NCBI GenBank assembly: GCA_963932145.1
Contig: OZ010586.1
Location: 68,503,254-68,567,253 of the forward strand
Reading direction: 5' to 3'
Length of the DNA stretch: 64,000 nucleotides
Source of the DNA: Acanthosepion lycidas
Taxonomy: Eukaryota > Mollusca > Cephalopoda > Sepiida > Sepiidae
Shown piece after piece: positions 22,591 through 32,564 of the stretch (the stretch's first letter is position 1; the number at the start of each line of letters is the position of its first letter). The position numbers were made by a program, and so were the translations under genes. The notes below the pieces were generated by a model. The model was not told where the DNA came from, made no database searches, and worked only from the letters and a program-made list of their open reading frames with translations.

Positions 22591-22769
22591 ATTAAGAAAG
22601 AGACAACCTTAAGGTTCCATGACTATAATTTATTTACCCAGAAAATATATTTTTCACGGTTCATCAGGTCACATCTCTAGTTACAAAAGAATTAAGTTTC
22701 TTTATTTTCAATATAAAAAGAGTAAATTTATCGAATGATTTAGTTAATCTCAATTTGTTTTTCAGAAAA

Positions 22770-23235
22770 ACAATGCTTGTGGAACTCTCATCCGGCTTCG
22801 TCTGTTTCCAGGCAACTTTGATTTTCAAAAATTTAAATGCAGTGTCAATCGTTATCTTCTGTTTTTGTTGTGACCAAGTAAATGATGAAGAATAACAAAA
22901 CAAGAGGTTGCAGATAAATCGTGTATTGAACAGTAAATACAACAGAAGAGTATTACACGACTTGGGGAGTGTGTGTCGGTTGACCAGCGTTCAGTCCTAT
23001 CAGAGTTTCCCCCTGAGGCCTACTTTTCCTAGTAACTTTATAGTAGGTGGAAGAGTCCACCATAACCTCATTAGAGGGAGGACGCCCCAACAGTCTTGTT
23101 ACTTCCACTTCTTTTGTTGTTCTCTCTCCTTAATAACCTCTTTTTCTACATTTTCTCATATTTTCTCACACTCTCACTCAGTAACCCATTGTGTCTTAGT
23201 GACTTTATTGCCTTGTTAGAAGTGGAATGATTAAA
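22770..23235 (+). pseudogene. Jockey/CR1-like LINE C-terminal and 3' end pieces
   Basis: Bases 22770-22880 match the C-terminal codons (TTTGATTTTCAAAAATTTAA, GTCAATCGTTATCTTCTGTT). Bases 23066-23235 carry the family tail (CACTCTCACTCAGTAACCC) and an A-rich end after 23229. The 190 bases between them are unrelated sequence or diverged remains. Confidence 0.6.
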
Positions 23236-23599
23236 AAAAAAACAAAAAAAAAAAACTGTACACAGGACTTTGTAAAAATTTTATTTACTGTAGGCTTTCC
23301 CATAGTTTGTATTTATTTTTTCAGCTTCATACCCTTTGACTGCTCTCGGGCAAATTTTAACCATGGAGCAGATGTAGTGGGAGCCATGTACTAATTAACA
23401 TCCACATTTTCATAATCGTTAATCCATCACTTGGCGAGGACGGTTTTAACGATTAATTTAATTTGGATCTCTTAATCCGCTATCATCTCTATCTGTAGGT
23501 TAAATCTAACCTTGACAGATACCATTAACCCAGTAAGCTCCAAGGGGTGTGAGGGACGGATGCGAATTCTGACCAGATTTATTTAATCTACACAGGTAG

Positions 23600-24365
23600 G
23601 CATTCCTAAGAGAATTAGAAAAATGCAGATGACTCCGTGTTGAGGGTAGACACAGAAAAAAAGAAAACTTCAGGACTTCCTAAATAAGCTAGTAAAGGAA
23701 AGCGAGAAGGAAGGACTCACTATCAATTGTAAGAAAACAAAATGGTCGTTAATAAGTGGGCCTATCTAGGATGCATGTTATGAATTGGAGATATCAAAAT
23801 CAAGCAGGTGCAGAAATATTTACCTATCTGGGAAGTGTTACAATAGAAGACAATAAGCGTGACACAAAAATTAGAAGGCTCATCCCAGTAGCGAAATATG
23901 CGTTCCGAAATCTCAACACAGTACAAAGAAACTGGAAAATTTCTTTACAAAGAAAGAGTATTGAATGTTATGTATTAAAAGCTTTCTATATGACAGTAAA
24001 TGCTGACCAACTTCCTCGAAGATGCAGTGGAGACTTGGTTCTACAGGAGGATGCTGAGAATACCATGAACAGAACATATAAAAAATGAGGTAATTTTACG
24101 GAAAATGGAAACAAAAAAAGCAAACTTTTACTTAAAATAAGAAAGAGACAATCGAAATTTATGGGACACATAATGAGAAAAGATGGCTTGAAGAATTTAA
24201 CACTCCCAGGACATATTGAAGGTAAAAGTGACAGATGGAGTAATCTACCGAAATAACTTGTGTAAATGGATCACAAAACAGTGACCATAAGCTATAGTAA
24301 GATCTACAAAGGGTAGGAAGTTGTGGAGAACCATGATCGCCCATGTTCGTTTGGGACATGTCACA
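23600..24365 (+). pseudogene. RTE-like LINE reverse transcriptase C-terminal part
   Basis: It starts at NADDSVLRVDTEKK, a YADD-like palm site with N for Y, and runs through IGDIKIKQVQKY, FRNLNTVQRNWKISLQRKSI, WFYRRMLRIP-like codons and GRKLWRTMIAHV. At least four frameshifts occur. The spacing of landmarks equals that in the better copy at 62.5 kb. Confidence 0.85.
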
Positions 24366-24599
24366 AGTATTATTATTATAAAACTTTAGGGAATATTCTG
24401 TTGATTTTGTCATTTTCAAGAAAATCTTGGGTAGAATTATTTGTTGGTTGTGAAAAACTTTCAGGTATTTATCAGTAGATTTATTGCTGACAAAATGCAA
24501 TATAATAAGCAACGTCGACAAAGGGTTCTAATAAGCAATGTATTCCCAGTTATACCGCTTTTGGACTAATAGAAAAAATAATGTGGAACTTCCAAAAAT

Positions 24600-24960
24600 T
24601 AATATAAGCCCAAAAGATAAGCTGACGACGTACTCAGAAGCCACTAGGGGTATGCCTTTTAGTTAATATCCATTACCAGAAGCATTTTAAGTGAGCACGG
24701 AAACGTGCAAACGGGACGCTGTTTCAATGGAAGACGTTCGTCTGGTCTGACGAGTTACCCTTCTTTCTAAATGTTGTATGTTTTATTGTACTAAGGAAGT
24801 TATGATACCCGGATGCATTGTGGGAAAACAACAAACCGGTGGAAGTGATGATTTAAGTAATGTTCTGTTGGGAAATAGTCGGCTGTTTCATTCGTTCATT
24901 ATCATTCATTTACTGTGCACTGCCTGCTTCAGTCTCATGTAAAATCAAATACACGCCTTT
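24600..24960 (+). pseudogene. Tc1/mariner-like transposase fragment
   Basis: Plus-strand frames read WKTFVWSDELPFFLN, then PGCIVGKQQTGGSDD and VMFCWEIVGC. These follow the Tc1-type order W..xxWSDE, CxxxxxxxGGGS, VMxWGxFxxxG. The D of WSDE is kept. Frames shift and the helix-turn-helix and final catalytic residue are not visible. It is a different lineage from the relic at 18.4 kb. Confidence 0.6.
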
Positions 24961-25023
24961 TATAATACTGAAACAAATCACAACGAATATTTTCAGAAAA
25001 AGGAAAAATTCAGTGTTACCGTA

Positions 25024-25026
<3 letters not shown>

Positions 25027-25089
<63 letters not shown>
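25027..25089. repeat. (TA)n microsatellite
   Basis: About 31 TA units. Confidence 0.98.
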
Positions 25090-25090
<1 letters not shown>

Positions 25091-25194
25091 CCAATGAAAA
25101 TGATTCTGTTTATGTATAAACCGTGAAGCAGAGTGTAGAAATAAGTCTTATTTTTTTTTATTTCAGTTTATTAACTATATGAGTTTAAGAATTG

Positions 25195-25281
25195 TAGTAG
25201 CAGCTACTCAAAATCAGTCAATAAATCTATTTACCTCTCTATATCTTGGCGTATTCATTTCTATCTAATTTTGTCTGTTCA

Positions 25282-25342
<61 letters not shown>

Positions 25343-25733
25343 CAGTATATTCCTATATATTTATCTATCTCAATATGTTCCTATCTATCTATCTATCTAT
25401 CTATACAGTATTTTTGTCTATCTTAGTCTGTTTCCATCTGTATGTATGTATCAGCTACTCAAAATCAACCAATAAATGTATCTCTGTCTCTCTTTCACAT
25501 ACACACACATACACACACACACACACACCCTCTCTCTCTCTCTCTGCCTCTATCTATCTTGGTTTATTCATATCTATCTATTTTGGTCTGTTCATATCTA
25601 TCTATCATTGTAATATTTTTAATTATCTTAGTCACACCTGTCTATCTATCTATCTAGCTAGCTAGCTATTAGCACCATATATTTATATATCTATCCAGCT
25701 AGCTCACTATGAGCATTCTCTATCTCCATAAAC

Positions 25734-25808
<75 letters not shown>

Positions 25809-25991
25809 GTTTTGGTTTATTCAGTTCTATATAATACTTTTATCTATCTTAGTCTGTTCTCATCTATGCATGTATGTATGTATGTGGCTATCAGCTACTA
25901 AAATCAATGAATAAATCTATCTCTCTCTCGCTCTCTTTCTCTGCCTCTATCTATCTTGGTTTATTCATGTTTCTCTATTTTGGCCTGGTTA

Positions 25992-26038
<47 letters not shown>

Positions 26039-26040
26039 GT
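25195..26040. repeat. Compound CTAT satellite with a higher-order unit
   Basis: CTAT runs lie at about 25281-25342, 25383-25403, 25732-25808 and 25995-26038. Between them a unit beginning CAGCTACTCAAAATCA recurs at about 25200, 25450 and 25888, followed by AATAAATCTAT and TATTCAT phrases. AC and CT runs lie at 25500-25545. Open frames here are made by the repeats. Confidence 0.9.
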
Positions 26041-26315
26041 GCGTGTGTTCTTATTACTATAAACGTTATTTTTTGTGGGCAACCGCGTTTGAGTAGACAT
26101 TCCTATATTTTTAAACAGTGCAATCACTATTTACTGGCCTAGAGGACGAAAATCTTTCAACAGAAGATATGCCTAAAAATCAGGGACGCTCACACATATC
26201 CACCGATAATATTTGTAGCAATAATAAATGGTGTCGGATTAAAAATTCATTAGTTGCTTAAAAATATGTTTCTGTATATAGCTTTCTGAATGTTTACAAA
26301 GTTGTATGTGTGCAT

Positions 26316-26318
<3 letters not shown>

Positions 26319-26384
<66 letters not shown>
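26319..26384. repeat. (TA)n microsatellite
   Basis: About 32 TA units, followed at once by a Penelope-like terminal segment. Confidence 0.98.
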
Positions 26385-26387
<3 letters not shown>

Positions 26388-26600
26388 TTTAGGCAGCAAT
26401 CCTTCATTTATGCATGTTTCATTAAAAACGACCGACAAGGTACTACGATTAATATTTTTATTTAATTTTTCCTGTGTTCGAAAAAGTGATTTCTTTTCTG
26501 GACACAGGATGTGTAGAAACTGTTCAAATGTTCTGAAATTCCGAGCGCTTTCAGCCATACTTTTAGCCATTATCAAGGAGGATTTTATTTTTTCAGTTTA
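26385..26600 (+). repeat. Penelope-like terminal segment (pLTR-like, left)
   Basis: GACAAGGTACTACGATTAAT, TTACTTAATTTTT-like, GTGTAGAAACTG, AAATGTTCTG and AGCGCTTTCA recur in the same order at 27150-27270. The pair flanks the GIY-YIG fragment between them as direct repeats. Confidence 0.6.
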
Positions 26601-26609
26601 ATTGAGTGT

Positions 26610-27070
26610 GTGCGTTATGTGTATGTTTTAAGTGTTATGCAGATGTTTTATTTTCCGAACACGGTTAGCGCATTGTGACCTTGTTCGTAGTTAATAATGT
26701 TAAGTGTTGGCTTTTTCTTTTTTTATTATTAGGGCTTCAATTATTTTTAATCGCTTTTTTTTTTACAGTTGGATGACGTTATTATGTTTGTGTTTTCTAC
26801 TAGTATGTTTCGAATGGAATTTGGTAGGTTTGAGTGTATGTTTAAATGAGTTTTAACAGAGCTATGATCAGATAGGTGTAACGTAAGGCGTCAGGATAGG
26901 CATGTAGTTGTGTGACCGATGTAATTATTTATGAATTCGGTTTGATCAGGAACACAGTCCCTTAAGGGGCATTTGAACTCATAGATAATGTTCGTTCGTT
27001 GAAACTTTGATTAAATGGTGTGTTGTTATTTTTGAGGATAAGGTTAGCTGTCTTAATTTTTTTTTTTATA
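26610..27070 (-). pseudogene. Penelope-like element GIY-YIG endonuclease fragment
   Basis: Minus-strand frames read NIIYEFKCPLRDCVPDQ, NNYIGHTTTCLS, RLTLHLSDHSSVKTHL and PTLNIINYEQGHNALTVFG, the order of a GIY-YIG domain from Penelope-like elements. NYIGHT is the second half of the GIY-YIG signature. Several frameshifts and stops are present and no RT is left. It differs in sequence from the elements at 20 and 33 kb, so it is a separate lineage. Confidence 0.75.
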
Positions 27071-27099
27071 GTAGATGGTTAATTCGAATTTTTATTGGA

Positions 27100-27106
<7 letters not shown>

Positions 27107-27147
<41 letters not shown>
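27107..27147. repeat. (TA)n then (TG)n microsatellite
   Basis: Twelve or so TA units pass directly into TG repeats. Confidence 0.95.
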
Positions 27148-27280
27148 TTCCTTAAAGATGACCGAAAAGGTACTGCGATTGAGCTTTTTACTTAATTTTT
27201 CTTTACTGGATACAGAGTGTGTAGAAACTGCCCAAATGTTCTGTAATCCTAGCGCTTTCAATAATATTAATCACGAATAC
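27148..27280 (+). repeat. Penelope-like terminal segment (pLTR-like, right)
   Basis: It matches 26420-26560 in the same orientation (AAAGGTACTGCGATTGAG, GTGTGTAGAAACTGCCCAAA, TAGCGCTTTCA). Confidence 0.6.
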
Positions 27281-27412
27281 GGCCACATCATAATTCCCCC
27301 TGGATTACAAACTTTGCACAAATCGGAAGATATAGCCAGAGAAAATGAACTCAGCTCCTAAACAAAGAACTAAGTCAATCTTATACCGAAATTCAACGTA
27401 AGAAAATTATAT

Positions 27413-27700
27413 TATCTGTCTATATACCTGAGATGAGATATTGTAATTATTTACACCATTTACATTGTTCGGACTGTTGTCCTCATCTTCGCTGCCATAT
27501 TCACGACGTTTCGGCCGTTGTACACTCCGGCCTTCTGCAGGTGATTGGAATTTTATTTCGTCCACCTATGTAGATTGTTCTAGTTCCACATGCCATGTCT
27601 CTTCCGGATGTCTCAGCACCAGTAATCTTCCTTTAACTCAAATCTCCACGTTTTTGTTCACCTCTGTTTTAGCCAGGTGTTGAACTCACAAGAGTTTGGG
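27413..27700 (-). repeat. Family B SINE
   Basis: It begins with CTGTCTATATACCTGAGATG and holds CGACGTTTCGGCCGTTGTAC and CTCCGGCCTTCTGCAGG. The tRNA-like head near 27690 is degraded. Confidence 0.75.
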
Positions 27701-27754
27701 TCAAGTCATAGGTTTCAACCAACGATAACCTTCAAAAGTGGATCAAAACTTTGC

Positions 27755-28122
27755 AAATGCCTCTTCCGAGTAAGACAACCCATAGAGGAGAAAATGACTA
27801 AGGACTGTGTCTAATCCATCCCTGCGGTAAGAAATAAAGGAGAAACGGGCTCCTCCCTTAAGATAAGACTACAGAAACCCCGTAAAGCTGTAACACGTGG
27901 AGAAATAGAAAAATCAGGCGTAGCTGATCATATATGAAAGGAATAGGAAGATCACCTCCTCTGTGGGATAAGACTGAAATAATAGATAGAGAACATCACT
28001 GGAATACACGAAAACGTAAGGAATCAATGCATATTCTAGGCTATAAAAATCTCTTAAGCCCACCAAGCATAGGAATGAATACAATATGGGAACGAATAAT
28101 ACGGTGTGCTAGAGAAAAATAA
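27755..28122 (+). pseudogene. GIY-YIG endonuclease C-terminal region of a Penelope-like element
   Basis: It reads HPCG, then AVTRGEIEKSGVADHI in one frame and, after a shift, PLWDKTEIIDREHHWNTRKR, ESMHILGYKNLLSPPSI and NTIWERII. This matches the C-terminal half of GIY-YIG domains in a third kind of Penelope-like element, with the acidic DREHHW segment kept. The last 62 codons form one clean frame from 27934. No reverse transcriptase is next to it. Confidence 0.7.
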
Positions 28123-28540
28123 TAATAACAACTAAATTGCAATATGAGCTCTGGTAAAAATTGCATTGGAGAGATTAGGTTTATAAGTCCGAAATGTTCA
28201 TAAACTGATTTCCTCGAGGACACGGCACAGTTGATAAATCGTTGGTTGAATCCAGTGACTTGATCCAAAGACTTGTGAGTTCCTCAAAAACGTAGTGAGT
28301 TGAGTTAAATGGATATAACTGATACTTAGATATCCGGAAAGAGAATGGTACGTAGAAAATAACTAATAGATTAATCAAAAACACTTATAGCTAACAATTA
28401 TTTGGACAATTTCTCCATTCATTCAAAATACAATAAAAAAAAGCTTGACAGTCATTTTTAATGAAACATAACTTAGATATCGATTGTTGTCGAAACGCAC
28501 ATAAATATATAAATATACATTTTAAAGAATAATTAGCATT
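28123..28540. other. No recognised feature
   Basis: AT-rich sequence; a tRNA-SINE-like phrase (TTGAATCCAGTGACTTGATC) near 28245 hints at a degraded family B head. Confidence 0.3.
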
Positions 28541-28985
28541 ATTATTGGCTCTGATGTGGCATCTCGGCTTCAGTCACTTTCCCACCGTCGTAAGGTCGCC
28601 TTCTTTTGTCTTTTCTATAAATACTTTCATAGCAAATGATCGGAGGAGATCATGAGTGAAGTGCTAGACTGATGACGAAGTCTCACCAATTTACAATTGA
28701 GCTGGCTATATGCAACTGTAAGTGCTATGCTAAATGTTTCTTTTCCCCCTCTTCTCGATTGTGAAACTATCTTCCGATTCTATGCTTCCAAGCCAATTTT
28801 AATCTTCGGCAAAATTTTAATGCAATGTCTTTCGTGTTCAACTATTCTCTTGATTCTTCTTCTTTTGTTCTTGCTCCTTACGCGAGTTTCTGTTTTTTTA
28901 ATTCGACCACACCCAGTAACCCCTTATCTTTTAGTGACTTTACTGCCATGTTTGGTATGAACTCGATTAAAATAATAATAATGAT
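28540..28985 (+). pseudogene. Jockey/CR1-like LINE C-terminus and 3' tail
   Basis: It starts at the GPDxASRLQS-equivalent codons (GATGTGGCATCTCGGCTTCA), continues through FxNTFxAND, TVSAMLNVSF and ILMQCLSCS, and ends with CCCAGTAACCCCTTATC and a simple AAT tail. Frames shift in mid-sequence. Confidence 0.8.
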
Positions 28986-28990
28986 AATAA

Positions 28991-29171
28991 TAACTCCTCA
29001 TACCAGAATTTCAGACAGAAATCATACGGACAATAATAGCTTGGAATGAAATTTCAAATATCAAATGAATAACGCGTTTACACTGACATATCCTCACACC
29101 AAGGATAAGGGAGAAATAATAGCTAAATTTAAATTTTGTTTAATTTCTGCCTAAAATTCTGGCATGAGTTA
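28991..29171. mobile_element. MITE-like element with ~30-bp inverted ends
   Basis: TAACTCCTCATACCAGAATT at 28991 and its near-complement ending ATTCTGGCATGAGTTA at 29171 form arms of about 30 bases with a few mismatches. The 120-base centre is non-coding. No definite target duplication was found. Confidence 0.65.
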
Positions 29172-29189
29172 CCCTTATCTCCCTTCTTT

Positions 29190-29400
29190 ACATTCGGACC
29201 AATGTCCTGAACTTTGTTGCTATCATCACAACCTTTCGGCCGTTGTGCCAACGGGCGGGCTTTATTCGGGTATTTGTCGATACGCATAACCTTCAAGGTA
29301 TTTCGAATTCAACACTTTGTTTAATCTACGAAGTAGATTGGCCTCGTTCCGCTTTTCATGTCTCGGAAGATCTCGTCTTTTTCTTTTTTCAGTAATGCTT
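29190..29400 (-). repeat. Diverged family B SINE
   Basis: CATTCGGACCAATGTCCTGA, CAACCTTTCGGCCGTTGTGC and AAGTAGATTGGCCTCGTTCC follow the family B order, with many differences. Confidence 0.55.
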
Positions 29401-30115
29401 ATTTATTACTTACTTTCTTTCCACTGAGTCTAAGTCTGTACGACCCGGACCGGCATCAGCAGTAGGCAGGTAAGAAGAACATAACGTTTAATGCTCCAAG
29501 TTCTAGATTCAGGATTGTCCCTCGGGACAATAGCTTAGTGAATTAGTTTGTGAATTTCGATACACTGTAATTATGGGTTTATGGTATAAACTTAAATTTA
29601 GCAATAACAGAGCAGTACAAAATTAGTGCAAGATTCAGAAAAAAAAATGAATAGTAAAAATATTCTTTATTTGGTTAGTCATCTAAGATTTAAAATACAG
29701 TGTTGAATAAAGTAAAATACCACTTTTAGATAACTTCATTAAGCAGTACATTTGCTACTTCTAAAATCCAAATAAACCTATAGTTTCTGATATTATGATT
29801 AAATAAAGCTGAAGAGTGAACTGGGCGTAAGGTTTAAGCTAGAACAATTTTTTAAAAATTATTTCATCACAATAATGTCACTAAGATGCAAGGAGTTACT
29901 GACTATTATAATATATATATATATAATTATTTATTTAAAAATTATTCCATCGCTACATAAGAGTTCTCATGTTTCAAAACAAGAGCCGAAAACTTCAATA
30001 TAATTATTTGAATTAAATTGAAATAAATAATTGTATCGAGCACAATTTTTTAAAAATAATAACAAAAATACTAAAGAACTTTGGATTATTTACTTAACGC
30101 GTTCTTTCCTATTTT
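29400..30115. other. No recognised gene
   Basis: AT-rich. At 29930-30000 a TA run is followed by TCCATCGCTACATAAGAG and CATGTTTCAAAAC, which resemble the terminal segments of the Penelope-like elements. Confidence 0.35.
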
Positions 30116-30122
30116 CTATATA

Positions 30123-30145
30123 TTTTTACACACACACACACACAC

Positions 30146-30187
<42 letters not shown>
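30123..30187. repeat. (AC)n then (TA)n microsatellite
   Basis: CACA repeats join directly to about 20 TA units. Confidence 0.95.
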
Positions 30188-30189
<2 letters not shown>

Positions 30190-30194
<5 letters not shown>

Positions 30195-30480
30195 GAAACA
30201 TTATTAAATAGAGAGAACAATAAAAGAAGAAGAATTAAGAAGACGGAAAATAACGATTGACATTGCATTTGGATTTTTAAAGACCAAAGTTGAGAGGGAA
30301 GTAAAAAGAGGGGAGAGATTTCCACATGTGAGTAGTGTGATAGAAGAAACTGTTAGCATAGAACTTACGGTTACATGTAGCATTTCAACGGTAGACCGAT
30401 GAGACGTTAAATATGCATGCATGTGTCTCGACAACAACTCGAGCGTTATATAGCTGGACCCTATGGACCAATTCACTAGT
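30190..30480 (-). pseudogene. Jockey/CR1-like LINE C-terminal fragment
   Basis: Minus-strand pieces MLHVTVSSMLTVSS and FKNPNAMSIVIF, in a shadow frame, mark the usual nucleotide block of this LINE (ACTTACGGTTACATGTAGCA on the plus strand). It is truncated at both ends by a microsatellite and unrelated sequence. Confidence 0.7.
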
Positions 30481-30964
30481 GTGTTGAGTTTGATGACTCA
30501 GAGTTTCGGCCTCGTGCCCAGGTAAGCCAAAATCTGTAAATATCAATAACATGGATATCAGAATTTGAGCAAATTAAACAGCCAAATTTGAAACCTAATC
30601 CAAAAATTTCTTTTTCATCTACCCTGACATATCCTTGGAAGAAATATATAGAAAAACATGGGCATGAAAATAGCTTGTTGTTCTGACATGCAAAATATGT
30701 TTTGAAATCCGGATGTCAGAAGACGTCTAGACTTATTGGAAAAAACTTGTGTGCGTGATTTTTTTTTCTCTACCTTTTTTGAGGGTGGGTAGGTTAGTTT
30801 TGTTTTGAGGATGAGTTTGTTTTTTTGTTCCATGTTGTATCATAAGAAGCAAGTGAACACGCCGGGCAGAGTACCAATTGGAGTCAATGCCGATACGGTA
30901 AGGGTAGGTTTCCGTCATCTGCGAAAACTTTGTAGCAATTTGATAACTTTCGTAACGCTATATA

Positions 30965-31718
30965 GTGCTGCGCAAATGTAAGTAAACCCCTAAAGTAATA
31001 TTAAAAAAAATGTCTCTTTTTTTCCAGATAATCAGCAATTCTTAATTAAACTATATATTCATTAAGAAAAACCTTTATTAAGCGAATTACAAACATTTTC
31101 AAAAGATTTTATCAAACTGGAATAAAAATATTAATTCAAAATTAAAAACTAAGATGTGCAAAAGTAAGTGAACCCTTATGTTTAATATTTGGTGACTTTT
31201 CTTTTTGAGGTCACAATGTCAACCAGTTTTTTCTATAATTTTCTGGCAGTAGTGAGTGCTGATTTTTGACTGCTTTTATTGACAAATCTCTTACAATTAC
31301 TCGATATTACCAGGGTTTTTCGCATGGGTCTTTTTGAATCACAGATTTTCAATTATGTTTAGATCAGGATTTTGACTAGGCCATTCCATGACATGAAATT
31401 TATTTTTTCGAAGTTATTCTTTTGTAGATTTTCTGTGATGCTTCAGATCATTGCCCTATTGGAAGATCCAGAACCGACCGAAACCCAATTAACTGGTTAA
31501 TGTTATAACCTCAAAAGAAGGAATCACCAAATATTAAATGTATTTTTTTTCATTAAGAATTTTATTATAGCTTTATAAATTTTTGAAAGTGTTTATCATT
31601 CAATAAAGGTTTTTCTTAATGAATATAGAGTTTAATTAAGATTTGTTAATTATCTAGGAAGAAAGAGACAATTTTTTAAAAATGTTATCTTGGGAGTTCA
31701 TTTATTTTTGCGCAGCCA
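30965..31718. mobile_element. Tc1-like transposon, internally deleted, with IR/DR-type left end
   Basis: The left end TAGTGCTGCGCAAATGTAAG and right end (complement of TTTTTGCGCAGCCA) are inverted, and the match extends more than 100 bases inward. A second copy of the terminal motif, GATGTGCAAAAGTAAGTGAA, lies at 31153, about 185 bases from the left end. This is the inner direct repeat of IR/DR Tc1 elements; the right arm lacks it. On the minus strand the interior reads FHVMEWPSQNPDLNIIENL (about 31400-31320), the transposase C-terminus with the PDLNxIE signature. The element is about 750 bp, roughly half of an active Tc1 element, so it is deleted and dead. Confidence 0.85.
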
Positions 31719-31779
31719 CACACAGAAGATTAGGAGCAAGAGCAGATAGAAGAAAGGATGAGGAGAGGGATAGTCGATA

Positions 31780-32200
31780 GATCAGAGTAACTGGAGATGT
31801 CGATTGACATTACATTTGAATAGTTGGAGATTATAGCTCTCAGGGAAACAGTAATTGGGAAGGATGTTCCACAGGCGAGAGGTGCGAGGTATGAAGCTAT
31901 TGGAGTAGAAGAGACGGCTACATTTAAAAGTTTCTACAGTGTAAGGGTGGGAGCGGGATGCCAGCCTCGTAGGGCGCTTGAATTCATCGAGTCTGGGACC
32001 CAGTGAAAGCAGCTCAGTGTAGCAATTACCATGAAAGTATTTGTAGAAAAGACAGAGAGAGGCGACGGCGCGTCTGCGTGAGAGTGACTGTAGACGAGAT
32101 GCCAGATCAGGGCCAATTATATTACATATCCGTCTCTGGATCTTGTCAAGAGCTCCGAGGTAAACAGAAGGTAATGAATAGAGCAATATTCCAACGTTCG
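31780..32200 (-). pseudogene. Jockey/CR1-like LINE reverse transcriptase C-terminus, well kept
   Basis: One uninterrupted minus-strand frame of about 138 codons reads DKIQRRICNIIGPDLASRLQ, CLFYKYFHGNCYTELLS, LASRSHPYTVETFKCSRLF, RTSRLWNILPNYCFP and CNVNRHLQLL, the true C-terminus. It is one of the best-preserved copies of this LINE here, but the polymerase palm is absent. At 32200 it meets the terminal segment of a Penelope-like element. Confidence 0.9.
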
Positions 32201-32214
32201 TAACATTTAATTTA

Positions 32215-32335
32215 AAAGAGTGCTCAATACAGAGTAGAGCAATATTATTTATTACACCGAAAACATGTAAAAATCGCAATTGTCGTCGTGTTTCAATGCA
32301 TATCAATGCATCTCATCAGTATTTTTAAAATAAGT
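32215..32335 (+). repeat. Penelope-like terminal segment (left of the 33-kb copy)
   Basis: AAGAGTGCTCAATACAGAG, ATTACACCGAAAACATGTAA and CGTGTTTCAATGCATATCAA are present. The second half recurs in inverted orientation at 34890-34990. Confidence 0.6.
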
Positions 32336-32564
32336 TTTTAAACTCCTAAACTCATAAGGATCTGATATATTCGAAACATCTCGATCAAGAAGTGGATTTT
32401 CTATTTCATTCTTCTAATCAGATCCCCAGTCTTTAAAACCAGTTTTTCGAAATATTCCCGTTTGTTTGTAATGGGAATATTTTTTAAGGAACTTCCAAAA
32501 TCAATCTTTCCATGTTAGAATATTAAATAAATGTAAACAGTGCATAACCCTAGTGGGAGCGAAC

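Noticed and set aside
25246-25665. A 139-codon frame rich in Tyr, Leu, Ser and Ile
   Set aside because: It is created by CTAT and TA microsatellites.
25281-26038. A possible CRISPR-like array of repeats and spacers
   Set aside because: The repeats are simple tetranucleotides of uneven length in animal DNA.
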